Source of the DNA: a virus
Virus record (IMG/VR): IMGVR_UViG_3300009506_000110
Span: 1-40,168 of that record
Direction: 5' to 3' (one strand)
Length of the DNA stretch: 40,168 bases
A program made the position numbers and the translations under genes. Positions 1-6,036 of this stretch are shown here, one piece after another. The first letter of the stretch is position 1. Every line of letters begins with the position of its first letter. The notes under the pieces were generated by a model. It ran no database searches, had not been told where the DNA came from, and saw only the letters and a list, made by a program, of their open reading frames with translations.

Positions 1-25
1 GAATAAGGAGGAACGAGCAATCGGT

Positions 26-265
26 GTGATTATCCATCGTCAGACCTCAGGTGAGCGTTGCTACCGACTCGAAAATGAGTTTCAGTGCGATCGGTTCCGT
101 TGCCGTCTCTACGATAACGGGGAGTTCGAAATATCGCAGGGCAAGCATTACTATGACATCGAGGAAATCCCAGCCATGATCGATTTGTTATTCGTGATGC
201 ACCGAGAAAATATCGACCGGATCAGGCAGATGCGCGGGGAATCATCGGATCAGGAGGGCAAATAA
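26..265 (+). CDS. Small hypothetical protein, 79 aa
   Basis: No family is recognised. The protein is small and charged, with several aromatic residues and a DIEEIPAMIDLLF segment that is probably a helix. I chose the GTG at 26 because an AGGAGG ribosome site sits at 7-12 and no better start follows. A TAA at 4-6 probably ends the preceding gene. Its own stop shares one base with the next ATG (TAATG), so the two genes are translationally coupled. It opens a run of tightly packed small genes typical of phage accessory regions. Confidence 0.65.
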   Translation: MIIHRQTSGERCYRLENEFQCDRFRCRLYDNGEFEISQGKHYYDIEEIPAMIDLLFVMHRENIDRIRQMRGESSDQEGK

Positions 266-468
266 TGGAACCATGTTTGAAATGGGTGGAGGGGGATCGA
301 GGCTGGATCGTGGAGGTCAATAAGGATCGAATCGAGGAGTGGGCTCCTGGGTTCTATTTCATGTTGCGTTACCCCGAAATGTTCAGGGCTGACACCTATA
401 TGAAATGGGGCATTTCCCGTCTTCAGCAATTGGCGGGGGAAATCCCTGTAACCGGGAGGATCGGGTGA
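265..468 (+). CDS. Small protein of the RYPEMFR family, 67 aa
   Basis: The function is unknown. The protein is rich in Trp and acidic residues and carries the motif YFMLRYPEMFR near its middle. The same motif ends or nearly ends two other small proteins in this window, at 2001-2222 and 4394-4549. The DNA encoding it is identical over 18 bases at 370-387 and 2139-2156, which points to a duplicated gene segment. The gene overlaps its upstream neighbour by one base and its downstream neighbour by four (GTGA). A role in protein-protein contact is possible but not shown. Confidence 0.65.
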   Translation: MEPCLKWVEGDRGWIVEVNKDRIEEWAPGFYFMLRYPEMFRADTYMKWGISRLQQLAGEIPVTGRIG

Positions 469-761
469 GCGAGAAATTCGTCAGGCTGTATTGCGATGAC
501 CTCGTGCCGTTCGGCTGGAAATGCTGCGGATCGTGTCACCAGGAATGGGAAGATGGCTATGGTGATCCATCCGATATGGAGGAGACCTATGAGGGTCGGA
601 CCCTGCCTGAAGGACTGCCCGAGGAGATCAAGCTGATCCAGATATTTCGCTGCTGTGGTAACGAGGAGAAGGGGACGATGCTGGACGATAAGGCATGGGT
701 GAGGATGGTTGTGTTAGACGTGATCGAGAACGACTCGGATCGGGTCCGGGACTTGAGATGA
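465..761 (+). CDS. Cys-rich small protein, 98 aa
   Basis: No family is recognised. Cysteines cluster as KCCGSCHQEW near the N-terminus and RCCGNEE towards the C-terminus, which suggests one metal-binding site built from two halves. I set the start at the GTG at 465, which overlaps the previous stop (GTGA) and follows a GGGAGGA ribosome site. An in-frame ATG at 405 would overlap the previous gene by more than 60 bases and is less likely. It sits among other Cys-pair proteins at 773, 1172, 1798 and 2219. Confidence 0.6.
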   Translation: MSEKFVRLYCDDLVPFGWKCCGSCHQEWEDGYGDPSDMEETYEGRTLPEGLPEEIKLIQIFRCCGNEEKGTMLDDKAWVRMVVLDVIENDSDRVRDLR

Positions 762-772
762 GGGGTGGGGTG

Positions 773-1171
773 ATGCAGGATAGGGCCGGATCGGTGATAC
801 CCAAGTCTTTTCGAGACTTGGTGAGGGTCGCACTAGAGGAGGAAAATTTAGATGGCTTTTCTCATCCGACGGAACCTTGCCAGTGCTTTGCTACTGATAG
901 CGGATTTTTACGTTGTCTTCACTTAAAAAGACCTGATCCTTTGATGTGCAGACCTGGGTATGAGGTGAATAATGTTCCTCGGAGTCCTTTTATCATAGGC
1001 GGAAAATTTACTCTTGGGGACAAGCCTTTTGTGTATCATCGTTGGATCAGGGTTCCCAAGGTTTGCCAGCGATGCGAGGGGTCTGGATCGGTGCAGTTCT
1101 ATGTCGATTATGAGGAGGGTTCAGCTGGGGAAGAAACGTGTCCTGTATGCCACGGGGAAGGAGTGCTGTAA
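773..1171 (+). CDS. Protein with C-terminal DnaJ-type zinc-finger half, 132 aa
   Basis: The last 35 residues hold two CxxCxGxG elements, CQRCEGSG and CPVCHGEG, which is the repeat unit of the DnaJ central zinc finger. No J domain is present, so this is a stand-alone zinc module and not a co-chaperone. The N-terminal part, which has further cysteines (EPCQCFA and RCLHLKR), is not recognised. I prefer the ATG at 773, which has AGGGGTGGGG just upstream. The ATG at 758, which overlaps the previous stop as ATGA, is an alternative. A protein- or nucleic-acid-binding role is inferred from the zinc module only. Confidence 0.65.
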   Translation: MQDRAGSVIPKSFRDLVRVALEEENLDGFSHPTEPCQCFATDSGFLRCLHLKRPDPLMCRPGYEVNNVPRSPFIIGGKFTLGDKPFVYHRWIRVPKVCQRCEGSGSVQFYVDYEEGSAGEETCPVCHGEGVL

Positions 1172-1438
1172 ATGAAGATTTTGGAATTGGGATGGCGTAG
1201 TATCGCTCAGCTATTTTTGGCTTTGCTGGGTCGTTGTCATTGCTCTCAGCGATGGGTAGATGTAGAACATCGGGACTGGACCGTTTTGGTCGTTCGAACC
1301 TCGTATTCGGGTCGGCAAGGATTCATCAATCAGGAATTTCAGATCAGGTGTGAGTCGTGTTGTAAAACGTGGTGGACCGGATGGTATCCGGAGCTCCCCA
1401 GGTCTCGGTTCGATTCGGCACGGGAGGAGGAACGATGA
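1172..1438 (+). CDS. Hypothetical Cys-containing protein, 88 aa
   Basis: No family is recognised. The N-terminus has a short hydrophobic stretch (IAQLFLALLG) that is too short for a confident membrane segment. CHC and CESCC clusters suggest a metal or disulfide site. The ATG follows the upstream stop directly, with GGGGAAGGAG in the upstream coding end as its ribosome site. The end overlaps the next start by four bases (ATGA). Confidence 0.5.
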   Translation: MKILELGWRSIAQLFLALLGRCHCSQRWVDVEHRDWTVLVVRTSYSGRQGFINQEFQIRCESCCKTWWTGWYPELPRSRFDSAREEER

Positions 1439-1785
1439 GTAGGATGGACGAGGAGCGGCTGGGAAAAATGGCTGGCCCAGCGGTTTATCTTCTTGAAGAA
1501 CCTGTTCCACAGGTGGTCTTGGAGATGGCCGACGAAATCCGCGCCGCGTGGGCGTCGGAGGCGGAGAAGGACGCCAGGATCGTGGAACTTGAGCGGCAAT
1601 TGGCCGGATCACAAGAGGCGAAAATGAATAGGATTGTTTATATTGGACTTGAGTTCAAAAAAGAAGATATGTGGGTAGGAATTTTTTGGCGAAACGGTTT
1701 GCGAAAGTATGATCTTTTAAGATGCGTTGAGATTTTTATATGTATTATACCTATGTTTCCTATTCACATCATAGTCAGAAAATGA
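1435..1785 (+). CDS. Composite hypothetical protein, 116 aa
   Basis: The ATG at 1435 follows a strong GGAGGAGGAACG site and overlaps the previous gene. Residues 1-63 are charged and predicted coiled coil (the region around RIVELERQLAG). From an internal Met at base 1624 the composition changes abruptly. The DNA becomes AT-rich and the protein becomes hydrophobic and aromatic, running from MNRIVYIGLEFKKEDMWVG to a hydrophobic, Ile-rich tail. AGAGGCGAAA precedes the internal ATG, so the C-terminal half may be a separate small gene fused in frame or also translated on its own. The function is unknown. Confidence 0.5.
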   Translation: MSRMDEERLGKMAGPAVYLLEEPVPQVVLEMADEIRAAWASEAEKDARIVELERQLAGSQEAKMNRIVYIGLEFKKEDMWVGIFWRNGLRKYDLLRCVEIFICIIPMFPIHIIVRK

Positions 1786-1797
1786 GGAGGATAGTTG

Positions 1798-1941
1798 ATG
1801 AGTAGTCAGAAGAACAATCGAGGAAAGCATTTCGACCCGTCTTCCAGGGAGTGGGTATCGGGACAATTGGTTGAGAAAGTCTGGTTAGCTGGTATAGGTC
1901 GGGATATTCAATGTCCTTATTGCCAGGCATATACGAAGTAG
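1798..1941 (+). CDS. Small protein with a single CPYC pair, 47 aa
   Basis: This short reading frame runs from an ATG at 1798 with a GAGGAGGATAG ribosome site to a TAG at 1939-1941. It encodes a basic, Trp-containing peptide ending in QCPYCQAYTK. CPYC resembles half of a zinc ribbon or a redox CxxC, but nothing else resembles thioredoxin or glutaredoxin. It may be a truncated member of a longer zinc-ribbon family. The strong ribosome site is the main support. Confidence 0.45.
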   Translation: MSSQKNNRGKHFDPSSREWVSGQLVEKVWLAGIGRDIQCPYCQAYTK

Positions 1942-2000
1942 ATGGTTCGAGAAAAAGAATGGGGATTACGTCTTTGTCGCATAGGATCAGAGAATAATCT

Positions 2001-2222
2001 ATGATTGGTAAGGAACTGGAATTTGAGTCGGTTGAGGTCGTGGACGACGTTCTGAAGGTGAAGGTTGTGCTGAGCGGAGCCCTCGCCTTGAAGTGGGAAA
2101 AGACCTTGCTGGAGGAGATCAATGTGATGCTGATTCGCTACCCCGAAATGTTCAGGCTTCACGACTGGAAGATGCTGTTCCCCTCGGTTGTTCTGGAGAT
2201 CGAAATCCAGGAGGGGGAGTGA
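2001..2222 (+). CDS. Small protein of the RYPEMFR family, 73 aa
   Basis: This is a second member of the small family at 265-468. The shared segment is LIRYPEMFR, and its DNA at 2139-2156 matches the first copy over 18 bases. The N-terminal half is a beta-rich acidic segment (VEVVDDVLKVKVVLSG), unrelated to the N-terminus of the first copy, so only the motif region has been copied. The stop overlaps the GTG of the next gene. The function is unknown. Confidence 0.6.
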   Translation: MIGKELEFESVEVVDDVLKVKVVLSGALALKWEKTLLEEINVMLIRYPEMFRLHDWKMLFPSVVLEIEIQEGE

Positions 2223-2329
2223 TCGATCCGAACCAACAGAACTGGGTGAGTGTCTGCCCGAAATGCGGGGCTCTTCTCAGGGAAGTTAGGGTACTTTTGG
2301 TGAATCCGGAGGAGGAAAGTGATGGCTAG
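2219..2329 (+). CDS. Mini zinc-ribbon-like protein, 36 aa
   Basis: The gene starts at a GTG that overlaps the previous stop (GTGA), with the GAGGGGGA of the upstream coding end as ribosome site. The peptide carries VCPKCGALL, a typical zinc-knuckle half-site, but no second Cys pair. It could bind metal as a dimer or be a remnant of a longer zinc-ribbon protein. The coupling to its neighbour is the best evidence that it is translated. Confidence 0.4.
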   Translation: MIDPNQQNWVSVCPKCGALLREVRVLLVNPEEESDG

Positions 2330-2411
2330 ACAAACAGGGATATGGGTCTTCACGGTCAACGGTTATCTGGCAGAAGACGCGGGAAAGTTCGGTGGGGTGG
2401 TCCATACCTGA
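2322..2411 (+). CDS. Very short reading frame, 29 aa
   Basis: An excellent ribosome site (GGAGGAGGAAAG) precedes the ATG at 2322. The frame ends after 29 codons at 2411, where the 560-base non-coding stretch begins. The peptide (around IWVFTVNGYLAED) is not recognised. It may be the truncated 5' end of a longer gene lost when the downstream non-coding region was formed, or a genuine microprotein. Confidence 0.35.
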   Translation: MARQTGIWVFTVNGYLAEDAGKFGGVVHT

Positions 2412-2503
2412 GCAGTTGAAAGAGTACCCAAATGCGAAAGTAACGAGACTCTCCCAGGTGTAAAATACGGATTAAAAATTGGCTTTGTTTTGTACGTTTC
2501 CGT

Positions 2504-2552
2504 TTTCGGAGTATCCCCTTCCAGATTGTATACAGCAGTTTCGGAGTATTCC
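2504..2552. repeat. Two direct repeats, possible operator
   Basis: TTTCGGAGTATCCC at 2504-2517 recurs as TTTCGGAGTATTCC at 2539-2552, differing at one base and spaced 35 bases start to start. They lie about 120-170 bases upstream of the putative promoter, in non-coding DNA. Paired repeats at this spacing could bind a regulator, but no regulator is encoded nearby and the role is unproven. Confidence 0.35.
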
Positions 2553-2670
2553 TTCAGGCCGCATCTAACCGAATACGCTGCTATTCTCCAGGATTAGCAA
2601 AATACCCTTTTTCTACCGTGGCTGCGAACCCTAGTAATCTAGAAGTCATAGGGCATTTGCACAGGGTTTT

Positions 2671-2679
2671 TGGTATAAT
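2671..2679 (+). promoter_or_regulatory. Extended -10 promoter (TGGTATAAT)
   Basis: A perfect TATAAT at 2674-2679 is preceded by TGG, the extended -10 element of sigma-70 promoters. No good -35 lies 16-18 bases upstream, which is common for extended -10 promoters. Transcription would start near 2686 and read a hairpin-rich leader before the gene at 2973. It is the only convincing promoter I found by eye in the window. Confidence 0.55.
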
Positions 2680-2788
2680 AGTTCTATGAAGGCATGTAAC
2701 TGGATTTCCCATTAGAATTGGGAAATTTGGCTTGCCGAAGGTATCTTCGAGATTAAGCAAATTAGGTGTTTCTCAGCTCCTTTTACAT

Positions 2789-2841
2789 AGCCCTGGTTCG
2801 GGTAGAATCTCTCCCTACAGACCACGATCCGGACCAGGGCT
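2789..2841 (+). other. Inverted repeat in the leader region
   Basis: AGCCCTGGT at 2789-2797 and ACCAGGGCT at 2833-2841 are perfect reverse complements enclosing 35 bases, with a possible small inner GTAG/CTAC stem. There is no T-run after the 3' arm, so a simple terminator is unlikely. It may be part of a structured leader RNA transcribed from the promoter near 2671. Confidence 0.4.
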
Positions 2842-2972
2842 CCCCCTAATCGGCTACAACTCCTGCAACGATCGGTGATGCTCCGGTCCCGGCTAAGCGT
2901 TCTCACTTAAATGTCGCAGAGCGATCAGCTGCGGAGCACACCATCGAGCGGGATCAAAAATAGGAGGGAGTC

Positions 2973-3173
2973 ATGGCTCGTGAACATCATCTTTGCTTTC
3001 GTTACATACACATCTCGATCAGGGAGAAGGAACCGTTCCTGAAATTTCACTGGAAGTTCGATGTGCATCCAGGTATGTATGAGGTCCACCGAGCTCTTTG
3101 GGTAGGGATTACGTGGCGTGGACAAACTTGGGGCTATGTGATCGGCGGCTCCCCTGAAATCTTCCATGATTAG
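2973..3173 (+). CDS. Hypothetical protein, 66 aa
   Basis: A strong AGGAGGGAG site precedes the ATG at 2973. The protein is rich in Trp, His and Ile and looks like a compact beta-rich domain (FRYIHISIREKEPFLKFHW, then ALWVGITWRG). It bears a loose resemblance to the C-terminal half of the protein at 1435-1785, which has the same alternating aromatic pattern. No function is recognised. It is the first gene after the promoter-bearing non-coding stretch. Confidence 0.55.
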   Translation: MAREHHLCFRYIHISIREKEPFLKFHWKFDVHPGMYEVHRALWVGITWRGQTWGYVIGGSPEIFHD

Positions 3174-3267
3174 TTGTTCAGTTTTAGTTAGAGCCTCTGA
3201 GAGCCACGATCTCCCGAAGTAGACCCGAGCCTACCGGGGACCAGGGGATCGGCCCAGGGGCGACAGA

Positions 3268-3522
3268 ATGGGAGGGACATCAGGTATGATCGTAGGACAT
3301 GGCAGGGGATTTCAGGGTTCCTCAATGGACAGCTTTGAACTTCTCCGTTCTCAGGCGGCGAATCGTCGGAATGAGATTACGACTGATACCTGGATGATTC
3401 GGGAAGTCTGGGGAGAACGGTGGCAGTGGGAAGTCTACAAGCCGAGAGGCGGCAAGGTGCTGTTCTCCGATCTGGCTGAGGCTCTCAATTTTCTGCGACA
3501 CGTATTAGAGTCTGCCAGCTGA
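3268..3522 (+). CDS. Hypothetical protein, up to 84 aa, start uncertain
   Basis: The frame has three possible ATG starts, at 3268, 3286 and 3325. The first has the fullest upstream purine run, but the conserved-looking part begins at the third (MDSFELLRSQAANRR). The C-terminal half (WEVYKPRGGKVLFSDLAEAL) looks like a small alpha/beta fold. The protein is not recognised. The 94 bases before it hold no gene. Confidence 0.45.
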   Translation: MGGTSGMIVGHGRGFQGSSMDSFELLRSQAANRRNEITTDTWMIREVWGERWQWEVYKPRGGKVLFSDLAEALNFLRHVLESAS

Positions 3523-3591
3523 GATGCTGGGGGACAGAAACCGATAACTAGATGAGGAGAGTTCCAATGGCTATCTGAAAAGGAGATTGTC

Positions 3592-3792
3592 ATGGGAAAA
3601 GTTCGCTGTCGGAAACGGAAGGGGCCGAAAGGTTCCAGGGGCAGAGTGGGCAGGAAGGTGTGGAAGATTCACGGTGGAACCTGGGGGCTCAAGATCAATG
3701 ACAAACGGAATCTGCAATCTGCGATCGAGCAGCTGGAGGATGCTGGGGCATCCGTGCCGTATCGCAGACGACTCAGGAGGGACTGGAGTTGA
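3592..3792 (+). CDS. Very basic small protein, 66 aa
   Basis: An AAAGGAG site precedes the ATG at 3592. The first 20 residues are strongly basic (MGKVRCRKRKGPKGSRGR), followed by a short alpha/beta stretch and a basic tail (YRRRLRRDW). Binding to nucleic acid is plausible from charge alone. The stop overlaps the TTG start of the next gene. Confidence 0.5.
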   Translation: MGKVRCRKRKGPKGSRGRVGRKVWKIHGGTWGLKINDKRNLQSAIEQLEDAGASVPYRRRLRRDWS

Positions 3793-4034
3793 ACGAGAAA
3801 AAAGACATCAAAGTGTTTGGCTTTCGCGAGACTGGTGAGCAGTGCGAACCTGGTGGTTTTCCACAAGTATGCTACGAAATGAGGTCTGTTCAGTATACAG
3901 GTCCATTTCCTGTTACGCCGGAAGCTGTGAAACACGATTTGGAGAATGCTGGGCTAATAGTTCTTGGAGACGGACTGACTCCCGAGGTGCAAGCCAGAAT
4001 GATCAATGAGCGGATCGAAGCTGGACTATTGTAG
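3789..4034 (+). CDS. Hypothetical protein, 81 aa, TTG start
   Basis: The start is a TTG at 3789 overlapping the previous stop and preceded by AGGAGGGACTGGAG. The same 19-base ribosome-site-plus-TTG block recurs exactly at 4380-4398 before another small gene. The protein has a central beta-rich part and a C-terminal helical segment (LTPEVQARMINERIEAGLL). Its function is unknown. Confidence 0.55.
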   Translation: MNEKKDIKVFGFRETGEQCEPGGFPQVCYEMRSVQYTGPFPVTPEAVKHDLENAGLIVLGDGLTPEVQARMINERIEAGLL

Positions 4035-4045
4035 GAGGGAGCCAT

Positions 4046-4381
4046 TTGAAACTGAAACGAGTGAGCCGTCTTCAGGTCGGCTCGCGTTGGTTCAATGTCA
4101 CATGGTCTCGGACCCCACCGAAGGGAACAGGTAAGCATGTGACAAATACGACTTATGGAGCCACGAATGTTTACAAGAGTCGTATCTGGATCAACACGTC
4201 GTATCCGCCAGATGTCCAGCTCTGCACCTTGATCCACGAGGCTTTTCACGGGAGAGAGTGGACCGCAACGATTCATACGATCGGGGAAGTATCTTCCATC
4301 GTGGAGAACGAAGTGATCCAACATGCGAGGATCGATGACTTCGCGGACATCGCGGCTCAAGTAGTACAACAGGTTCTGTAG
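4046..4381 (+). CDS. Mini metallopeptidase-like protein with HExxH, 111 aa
   Basis: Residues 64-68 read HEAFH within TLIHEAFHGRE. This is the HExxH zinc motif of zincin metallopeptidases, in a hydrophobic helix context as in ImmA/IrrE- and SprT-type proteins. Acidic residues follow in a second helix (EVSSIVENEV, residues 81-90) and could give the third zinc ligand. The length is short even for minimal peptidases. The TTG start at 4046 has an AGGAGGGAG site. It could process a phage or host protein, but activity is unproven and the substrate is unknown. Confidence 0.55.
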   Translation: MKLKRVSRLQVGSRWFNVTWSRTPPKGTGKHVTNTTYGATNVYKSRIWINTSYPPDVQLCTLIHEAFHGREWTATIHTIGEVSSIVENEVIQHARIDDFADIAAQVVQQVL

Positions 4382-4393
4382 GAGGGACTGGAG

Positions 4394-4549
4394 TTGAAGA
4401 ACTGGTCTGTTTCCATAACGGATAGAAATCCGTTTGAGGCTTGGTCCGAGATCGTAGACTTCACTTCGTTCAGTAAGACGATTCTCGAATGGGATGCTTA
4501 CGTGCTATTCTGCGAGTATCTCGTTCGCTATCCGGAAATGATGCGATGA
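4394..4549 (+). CDS. Small protein of the RYPEM(F/M)R family, 51 aa, TTG start
   Basis: This short frame begins at a TTG with the duplicated AGGAGGGACTGGAG site and ends at 4549, overlapping the next ATG as ATGA. The last residues are EYLVRYPEMMR, a third instance of the motif seen at 265-468 and 2001-2222. The remainder is unlike the other two. Its small size, strong initiation signal and coupling to the next gene support it. The function is unknown. Confidence 0.5.
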   Translation: MKNWSVSITDRNPFEAWSEIVDFTSFSKTILEWDAYVLFCEYLVRYPEMMR

Positions 4550-5853
4550 AACTCGGGATCGATTATGACGGAACCTGGACGGAAGCCCCGGAGCTCTGGA
4601 GCGAGATCGTACAGATGTTCCAGGACGAGGGCCATGAATGCGTGGTCGTGACTCGTCGCAGCGATCCCGGAACTGCCGAGTATCCGGCCCAGGAAGTCCG
4701 GGATGCGATCGGGGATCAGTGTGAGATCGTGTTCTGCGGTCAGCGTCGCAAAGACAAATGCGTGGATGGGATCGACATCTGGATCGATGACAATCCTGGA
4801 CTGATCGTGATGGACAAGATGCCGAAGGAAGAATCAGGGTTTCGGACCAAAGAGGAGTTCATCGAGTATCTTACCGATTTTCGCAAGATCACGGATGCAC
4901 TGGTGGAGTCCGGTGATCTGATCCGGTTTGAAGCTCCGGGTCTCTACGAACGGGACGACGCAGCGGCTCACGAATATGCTTCGACTATGGTAGAGCCGGA
5001 TGAGGCATTGGCAGATCGGATCAGGGACTGGGCGGCTGAGACAATCTCTGAGGATGATCTCTCAGAGCAGCACGGGTTGGAAGATGAGATTCATATCACG
5101 GCTCTCTATGGATTGTACGATGATGACCCAGGGCCGATCTATGGCACAGCTAAGAAGGTTGAGCCCTTTACTGTAACTCTCGGAAAGCTCGACTCGTTCG
5201 AAACCGATAAGTACGACGTGCTCTTCATTTCGGTGGACTCCCCGGGGCTCGTAGAACTGCATGATGCACTGGCCGAACTGGAGCATACCGATACGCATCC
5301 GAAGTATACCCCGCATCTGACTCTGGCCTATCTTCAGCCAGGAGCTGCTGCGACCTACATCTCGGAATATGGCGATGAGTTTGTCGGAGAAGAGTTTGAT
5401 GTGGACGAGGTCATCTTCAGCGATACGATGGGCGAGAGGACCGTGGCGCGGCTGAAAATGCAGGAGAGTATAATGATTCGAACCAATATACCGGAGAATG
5501 AAACTCGCCAAGTTCTGAGAGCTTGGTATCAGGAATCTATTGGAGAGCAGCAAGAGCGGTGTCGAAATTTTACTCCCATTGCAGATCAATTGATTGAGCA
5601 AGAGCTGCGGCTCATGGAAAAGAAGTGGTCAGCCGATGTGACAAAGAAAGAGAAGTGGCATCCGCCCGAAGGCTTCTTTACGGGGTCAGCAGATTCGATT
5701 GCTTCCGGTTTGAAAAGTGCTTCGTCCAGTCTTAAACAGGCGATGAGTCGTTTGAATTTTTATATCAATCGACAAGGCTCAAATCTGAGTGCGACGGATA
5801 AGAAGAAACTGGACTCGGTGAAGAACAAGTTGCGGAAACTGTACGGAGAATAA
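4546..5853 (+). CDS. HAD phosphatase / 2H phosphoesterase / DUF3175-like fusion, 435 aa
   Basis: Residues 1-90 have HAD motifs: DYDGT at 6-10 (nucleophile D6), T36 after a hydrophobic strand, Lys near 69-71, and IDDNP at 80-84. Residues about 150-305 carry two HxT motifs of 2H phosphoesterases (H183-I-T185 and H257-L-T259), as in LigT-type RNA phosphodiesterases and the phage anti-CBASS enzyme Acb1. A linker with IADQLIEQEL at 345-354 follows. Residues 359-435 resemble DUF3175 (SRLNFYINRQGSNL). I chose the ATG at 4546 over 4489 because it overlaps the previous stop and begins the HAD domain cleanly. Likely roles are removal of phosphates or cyclic phosphates from RNA ends, or degradation of signalling nucleotides. 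The linker motif suggests packaging in the head and cleavage after E351. Two tRNA genes follow directly. Confidence 0.75.
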   Translation: MKLGIDYDGTWTEAPELWSEIVQMFQDEGHECVVVTRRSDPGTAEYPAQEVRDAIGDQCEIVFCGQRRKDKCVDGIDIWIDDNPGLIVMDKMPKEESGFRTKEEFIEYLTDFRKITDALVESGDLIRFEAPGLYERDDAAAHEYASTMVEPDEALADRIRDWAAETISEDDLSEQHGLEDEIHITALYGLYDDDPGPIYGTAKKVEPFTVTLGKLDSFETDKYDVLFISVDSPGLVELHDALAELEHTDTHPKYTPHLTLAYLQPGAAATYISEYGDEFVGEEFDVDEVIFSDTMGERTVARLKMQESIMIRTNIPENETRQVLRAWYQESIGEQQERCRNFTPIADQLIEQELRLMEKKWSADVTKKEKWHPPEGFFTGSADSIASGLKSASSSLKQAMSRLNFYINRQGSNLSATDKKKLDSVKNKLRKLYGE

Positions 5854-5930
5854 CCGAGTGTAGCTCAGTTTGGTAGAGCACTGCGTTTGGGACGCAGGGG
5901 TCGGGGGATCGTGACCCTCCACTCGGACCA
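5854..5930 (+). tRNA. tRNA-Pro (anticodon UGG)
   Basis: The 77 bases fold as a cloverleaf. The acceptor stem pairs CCGAGTG with CACTCGG, followed by an A discriminator and encoded CCA. The D stem is GCTC/GAGC, and the anticodon stem CTGCG/CGCAG carries loop TTTGGGA (anticodon TGG). The T arm is odd: the stem is GGGGG/CCCTC and the loop is ATCGTGA, with A at position 54 and T at 58 instead of the usual T54-A58. It starts right after the stop of the HAD/2H gene and lies two bases before tRNA-Tyr. Confidence 0.85.
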
Positions 5931-5932
5931 GT

Positions 5933-6019
5933 GGAGGGGCGGCAGAGACGGCGAGCTGCGGTGGACTGTAAATCCATTATCTTCGGGTTGAGTAGGTTCG
6001 AATCCTACCCCCTCCACCA
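5933..6019 (+). tRNA. tRNA-Tyr (anticodon GUA)
   Basis: The 87 bases form a class II tRNA. The acceptor stem pairs GGAGGGG with CCCCTCC, followed by A and encoded CCA. The anticodon stem GTGGA/TCCAT encloses CTGTAAA (anticodon GTA). A long variable arm (TATCTTCGGGTTGA) follows, and the T arm GTAGG TTCGAAT CCTAC is canonical. It is immediately downstream of tRNA-Pro and probably co-transcribed with it. Confidence 0.92.
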
Positions 6020-6036
6020 TTCAACGGAGAGTAAAC

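Larger units (their letters stand above)
2412..2972 (+). other. Non-coding region with promoter, repeats and hairpins
   Basis: No supported gene lies in this 561-base stretch, the largest gap in the window. It is AT-richer than its surroundings. It holds two 14-base direct repeats at 2504 and 2539, an extended -10 promoter near 2671, two small hairpins just after the expected transcription start (an 8-bp stem at 2704-2726 with a 7-base loop, and CGAAG/CTTCG at 2736-2749), and a longer 9-bp inverted repeat at 2789-2841. A structured leader or small RNA ahead of the genes from 2973 onward fits, but no known RNA family is recognised. Confidence 0.5.
3775..4398 (+). repeat. Duplicated 19-base ribosome-site/TTG block (3775-3793 and 4380-4398)
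   Basis: AGGAGGGACTGGAGTTGAA occurs exactly at 3775-3793 and 4380-4398. In both copies it supplies the ribosome site, the TTG start and part of the second codon of a small gene. The two proteins are otherwise unrelated, so the block appears to have been copied as a translation-initiation cassette. Confidence 0.6.

Noticed and set aside
2700-2730. Nine-codon leader peptide (ATG at 2686) after the promoter
   Set aside because: It has no ribosome site and the frame is too short to separate from chance.
4489-4545. Longer start for the HAD/2H gene
   Set aside because: It would add 19 residues that do not fit the HAD N-terminus and overlap a small gene by 60 bases. The ATG at 4546 has the ATGA overlap and begins MKLGIDYDGT.
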